From: JAPLNB01 sp964451955
GTDB taxonomy: Bacteria; Planctomycetota; Phycisphaerae; Tepidisphaerales; Tepidisphaeraceae
Assembly (NCBI GenBank): GCA_964451955.1
Contig: CAYVKG010000001.1
Coordinates: 70,813-134,812, forward strand
Direction of reading: 5' to 3'
Length of the DNA stretch: 64,000 nt
A program made the position numbers and the translations under genes. The notes under the pieces were generated by a model. The model did not search any database, was not told where the DNA came from, and saw only the letters and a list, made by a program, of their open reading frames with translations. This document shows, one piece after another, positions 61,601-64,000 of the stretch; within the stretch, counting starts at the first letter, position 1, and each line of letters begins with the position of its first letter.

Positions 61601-63900
61601 GCACCCAACAGGCCGACGGCTCCTTCTCCTCCAACGTCCTCGTCTCACTCGCCGCCGCCGACGAACCCAACGGCTCCGGCGTCAAATCCACCGAATACTC
61701 CGTCAACGGCGGACCCTGGATCAACTATGCCGCCCCCTTCACCATCTCCACCGAGGGCCTCACACGCATCCTCTTCCGCTCTACCGACAACGCCGGCAAC
61801 CGCGAATTCGATCGCGTCAAGTATGTCCAGATCGCCAAGGCCGTCACTCCCCCGGTTGTCGCCATCGGAGCCGATCTCGTCCTGCCTCAAGGCGCCCAGT
61901 TCACCCGCTCCGGTTCGTTCTCCGACACCGGCTCTCATGCCTCCTGGACCGCCACCGTCGATTACGGCGACGGCGCGGGCCCTCGCCCACTCACCCTCAA
62001 CCCCGACAAAACCTTCACCCTCAACAAGGCCTACACCCCAGGCACCTTCGCCATCACCGTCTCCGTCAACGATGACCTCGGCGCCACCGGCTCCACCACA
62101 ATCATCCTCACCTTCCTCCCCGGCCAGCGATCCGGTACCGCCGCCAACGACTCCTTCACCATCCGCCAGGATCCCACCGGCCTCTACACCCAGTTCTTCG
62201 AAAACACCCCAACCTCCGCCTCCCCCACCTTCTTCATCCGAACCACCCTCCTCACCTCCGCCATCGACTACAACACCCAGGCCGGCAACGATACCTTCAC
62301 CATCGACTTCTCCAACGGCAACCCCCTCCCGGCCGCCGGGCTCGTTCTCAACGGCAACGAAGGCTCCGATTACCTCCGAATCATCGGAACCACCGCTCCC
62401 GATGCCTTCACCATCTCCTCCTCCATCCTCACCATCAACGGTATCTCGCTTAATTTCGCCGCCTTCGAACAGATCGCCATCGACGCCGGCGCCGGCGATG
62501 ACTCCATCACCATCACCGCCGCCTTGCCCTTCACCCCCACAATCAACGCCGGCCCCGGCCATAATGCCCTCAACATCTCCGCCGGCGCCTACCGCTACAA
62601 CTCCGACCTCGGCGCTTCCAGCTCTAACCTCTCCCTCAACCTGTCCAATGCCGCCAGCATCCAATTCGCCTCCTCACAGCACCTGGCGTCCCTCACCCTT
62701 TCCAATTCCTCACTCGCCAGCTTCACCCCGGGCGCAAACAAAGTCCTGGTCACCGGCAACCTGCAACTCTCTCCCACCGCCACCCTCGACCTCGCCGACA
62801 ACGATCTCATCCTCCACGCCACCCCTGCCTCACGCAATGCCGCCCTCGCCAAAATCGCCTCCCTCATCCGAACGGCACAGTCCAACAACTGGCACGGGCC
62901 CGGCATCGCCTCCTCCTCCGCCTCCACCACCCCGCTGGCAGGCTTGGCCGCTATCCTCAACTCCGTCGCCGGCCGCCCCCTCTTCACCCAGTTCCATCAG
63001 CAAGACGTCGGCGACAATGACATCCTCGTCCGCTACACCTGGATCGGCGATGCCAACCTCGATGGCCTCATCAACGCCGACGATTACTTCCTCATCGACT
63101 CCAGCTTCATCACCAAACCCGCCAATCCCGGTTACTACGATGGCGATTTCACCTACGATGGCCTCATCAACGCCGACGACTACTTCTACATCGATTCCGC
63201 CTACATCGGCCAAAGCGGCAACGCCGCCGACCACCTCTACATCTCCTCCGGAAACTATGTCTTCGACTCCGATCCCATCAACGGCCGGCCCAACCTCAAC
63301 CTCCACCTCAGCGGCAACGCCTCCGTCACCTTCTCCACCTCCATCCATCTCGCCTCACTCTCCATCGCCGATTCCGCTCGCCTCACCCTCGCGGGCGCCG
63401 CCACCGTCCTCCGAACCTCCAGCCTCTCAATCGCACAACAGGCCACCCTCGACCTCGACCGCGGCTCCCTCGTCCTCCAAACCACACCCTCCAACCGTTT
63501 CCAGATCCTCAATACCGTCCGATCTATGATCAAATCCGGGTACGGCAACCCGGCTAATCCCTGGCTCGGCTCAGGCATCACCAGCACCGCCGCTCGCTCT
63601 AACTCCCACACCGGTCTCTCCGCCATCCTCAACGACTTCGGCGGCTCCGCCGGACCCGTCCTCACCTCCTTCGCAGGCGAACTCGTCAACGTCAATTCCG
63701 TCATCGTCAAGTACACCTGGACCGGCGACGCCAACCTCGACGGCCGCGTCAATGCCGATGACTACTTCGCTATCGACTCCGGTTACATCCTCCACGCAAC
63801 CACCTACCAGTCCGGCGATTTCAACGTCGATGGCTTCATCAACGCCGACGACTACTTCCTCATCGACTCCGCCTTTGTGGCACAGACCGGTATCCTTTGA
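40667..63900 (+). CDS. Giant modular surface protein, C-terminal part
   Basis: About 7,744 codons, open without interruption to TGA at 63898-63900, and the continuation of 36021-40566. By position: glycine-rich repeats (40667-42540), LamG 3 (42568-43170), five CARDB (43243-45060), Ig-like (45070-45340), a lectin-like segment (45363-45840), Ig-like (45870-46190), two CARDB (46210-46900), three Ig-plus-fibronectin III-like units (46910-48630), CARDB (48640-48940), PKD plus four CARDB plus macroglobulin-like block (48943-53500), beta-rich region (53500-54430), second PKD/CARDB block (54439-58950), helical segment (58957-60180), PPC-like (60590-60940), Ig/PKD-like (61300-62120) and two C-terminal modules with dockerin-like pairs. 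Codons are heavily C-ending. No sortase or PEP-CTERM signal ends the protein, so attachment may use the dockerin-like modules. Confidence 0.9.
41018..41698 (+). repeat. 681-bp direct repeat, copy 1
   Basis: Encodes one glycine-rich passenger-like unit (SKNTTAQVNGQWAGVG ... GGGGGRIAVYYA). Essentially identical to 41855-42535 (offset 837 bp); the one difference noticed is CGA versus CAA (Arg/Gln) near the start. Confidence 0.9.
41855..42535 (+). repeat. 681-bp direct repeat, copy 2
   Basis: Partner of 41018-41698. The spacer between copies (41699-41854) encodes the beta-strand lead-in of the next unit. Confidence 0.9.
48943..53500 (+). repeat. Segmental duplication block, copy 1 (PKD-CARDBx4-macroglobulin-like-CnaB-like)
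   Basis: PKD (PVANAGPDKTGNWN), four CARDB, an MG2-like domain (TDKPVYKRGDMIQITG, ~50970), a CnaB-like domain (LLNNDAGQFVPNAEITL, ~51950) and the phrase GDSLGGTDLAGKKYYV (~53080). Confidence 0.75.
54439..58950 (+). repeat. Segmental duplication block, copy 2
   Basis: The same domain order at an offset of about 5.4 kb: PKD (PFADAGADFF), four CARDB, MG2-like (TDRAMYHIGQSILISG, ~56395), CnaB-like (LLDNFGQAIRNATVIL, ~57330) and GNGLGGTDPAGQNYSV (~58470). Divergence is at the protein level only. Confidence 0.75.
58957..60180 (+). other. Helical domain of ~400 residues inside the giant protein
   Basis: Long amphipathic helices (for example NLLTVSKTMIENELHTLAQ, DIKGLKEGMTDFGEKLDTF, EKDLKIIFHQLGDLLND) interrupt an otherwise beta-sandwich protein. 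There is no signal sequence or obvious transmembrane helix, and no family is recognised. Confidence 0.7.
62120..63895 (+). repeat. Two C-terminal beta modules each ending in a dockerin-like pair
   Basis: The first module ends with GDANLDGLINADDYF and GDFTYDGLINADDYF (63046-63205), the second with GDANLDGRVNADDYF and GDFNVDGFINADDYF (63724-63870). Each is preceded by a beta-helix-like run with LDLADNDLILHATP- or LDLDRGSLVLQTTP-type strands and a GPGIASS/GSGITST loop. Spacing of D, N, D and D fits calcium-binding dockerin loops. Confidence 0.85.
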
Positions 63901-64000
63901 CCCGCCGCCCCCCACGCCCCACCCCCCCCGGCCCCACACCCCCAACCCCCAAAACACGGCGGTCACCACCCCACCAACCCACAAAAAGGCCCCCCAGCCC

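Noticed and set aside
61181..63529. 782-codon open frame on the plus strand overlapping the giant gene's end
   Set aside because: Ser/Pro/Thr-only composition produced by reading C-ending codons in another frame; the in-frame dockerin-like repeats show the true frame.

Overview
The window looks like one contig of a Planctomycetota genome, probably Phycisphaerae-like and probably metagenome-derived. The signs are a LEPR-XLL-type N-terminal motif (LEARVLLA), pseudopilins with a C-terminal FxDGH motif, a PEP-CTERM protein, dockerin-like C-terminal repeats of the form GDxNxDGxxNADDYF, GH172 and alpha-galactosidase-like secreted enzymes, and a 100-N scaffold gap at 40567-40666. GC content is high. 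No rRNA, tRNA, CRISPR array, transposase or phage gene was found.

Layout. 0-8.6 kb: a 5'-truncated glycyl radical enzyme, a radical SAM protein of the SPL type, a secreted glycosidase-like protein with a small downstream ORF, a membrane protein, guaB (IMP dehydrogenase) and two small lipoproteins. 8.9-15.5 kb: a GH172 lipoprotein, a Rieske ferredoxin, a complete NrtA/SsuA-type ABC importer (binding protein, ATPase, permease) and two paralogous pseudopilins ending at a strong terminator. In this block the + strand is G-rich whichever strand carries the gene, unlike the C-rich right half. 15.6-23.5 kb: a DUF4105 protein, a HEAT-repeat lipoprotein, a coiled-coil membrane protein with a 56-aa partner, two GNAT proteins around a DUF2156 protein, and a PEP-CTERM protein. 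23.7-28.0 kb: fliS and an oversized fliD on the minus strand. 28.2-35.8 kb: housekeeping and envelope genes on the + strand (rph, a lipoprotein, rdgB, uspA, pyruvoyl arginine decarboxylase, PBP4-type dacB, a DUF1570 metalloprotease-like lipoprotein, acylphosphatase) and a degenerate metallo-beta-lactamase-fold gene on the minus strand.

36.0-63.9 kb is one giant surface-protein gene. It appears as two open frames only because the 100-N placeholder is not a multiple of three. Alignment to an adjacent near-identical repeat predicts that the gap is really about 489 bp, which restores one frame of about 9,420 codons. The protein is a mosaic of LamG, glycine-rich passenger-like repeats, CARDB, Ig-like, fibronectin III-like, PKD and macroglobulin-like modules. 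It contains an old internal duplication of about 5.4 kb, a helical segment of about 400 residues with no recognised family, and two C-terminal modules each ending in a dockerin-like pair.

Promoter-like sequences next to start codons suggest that guaB and rph, and possibly uspA, are translated from leaderless mRNAs. All calls are from reading the sequence; no database search was run.
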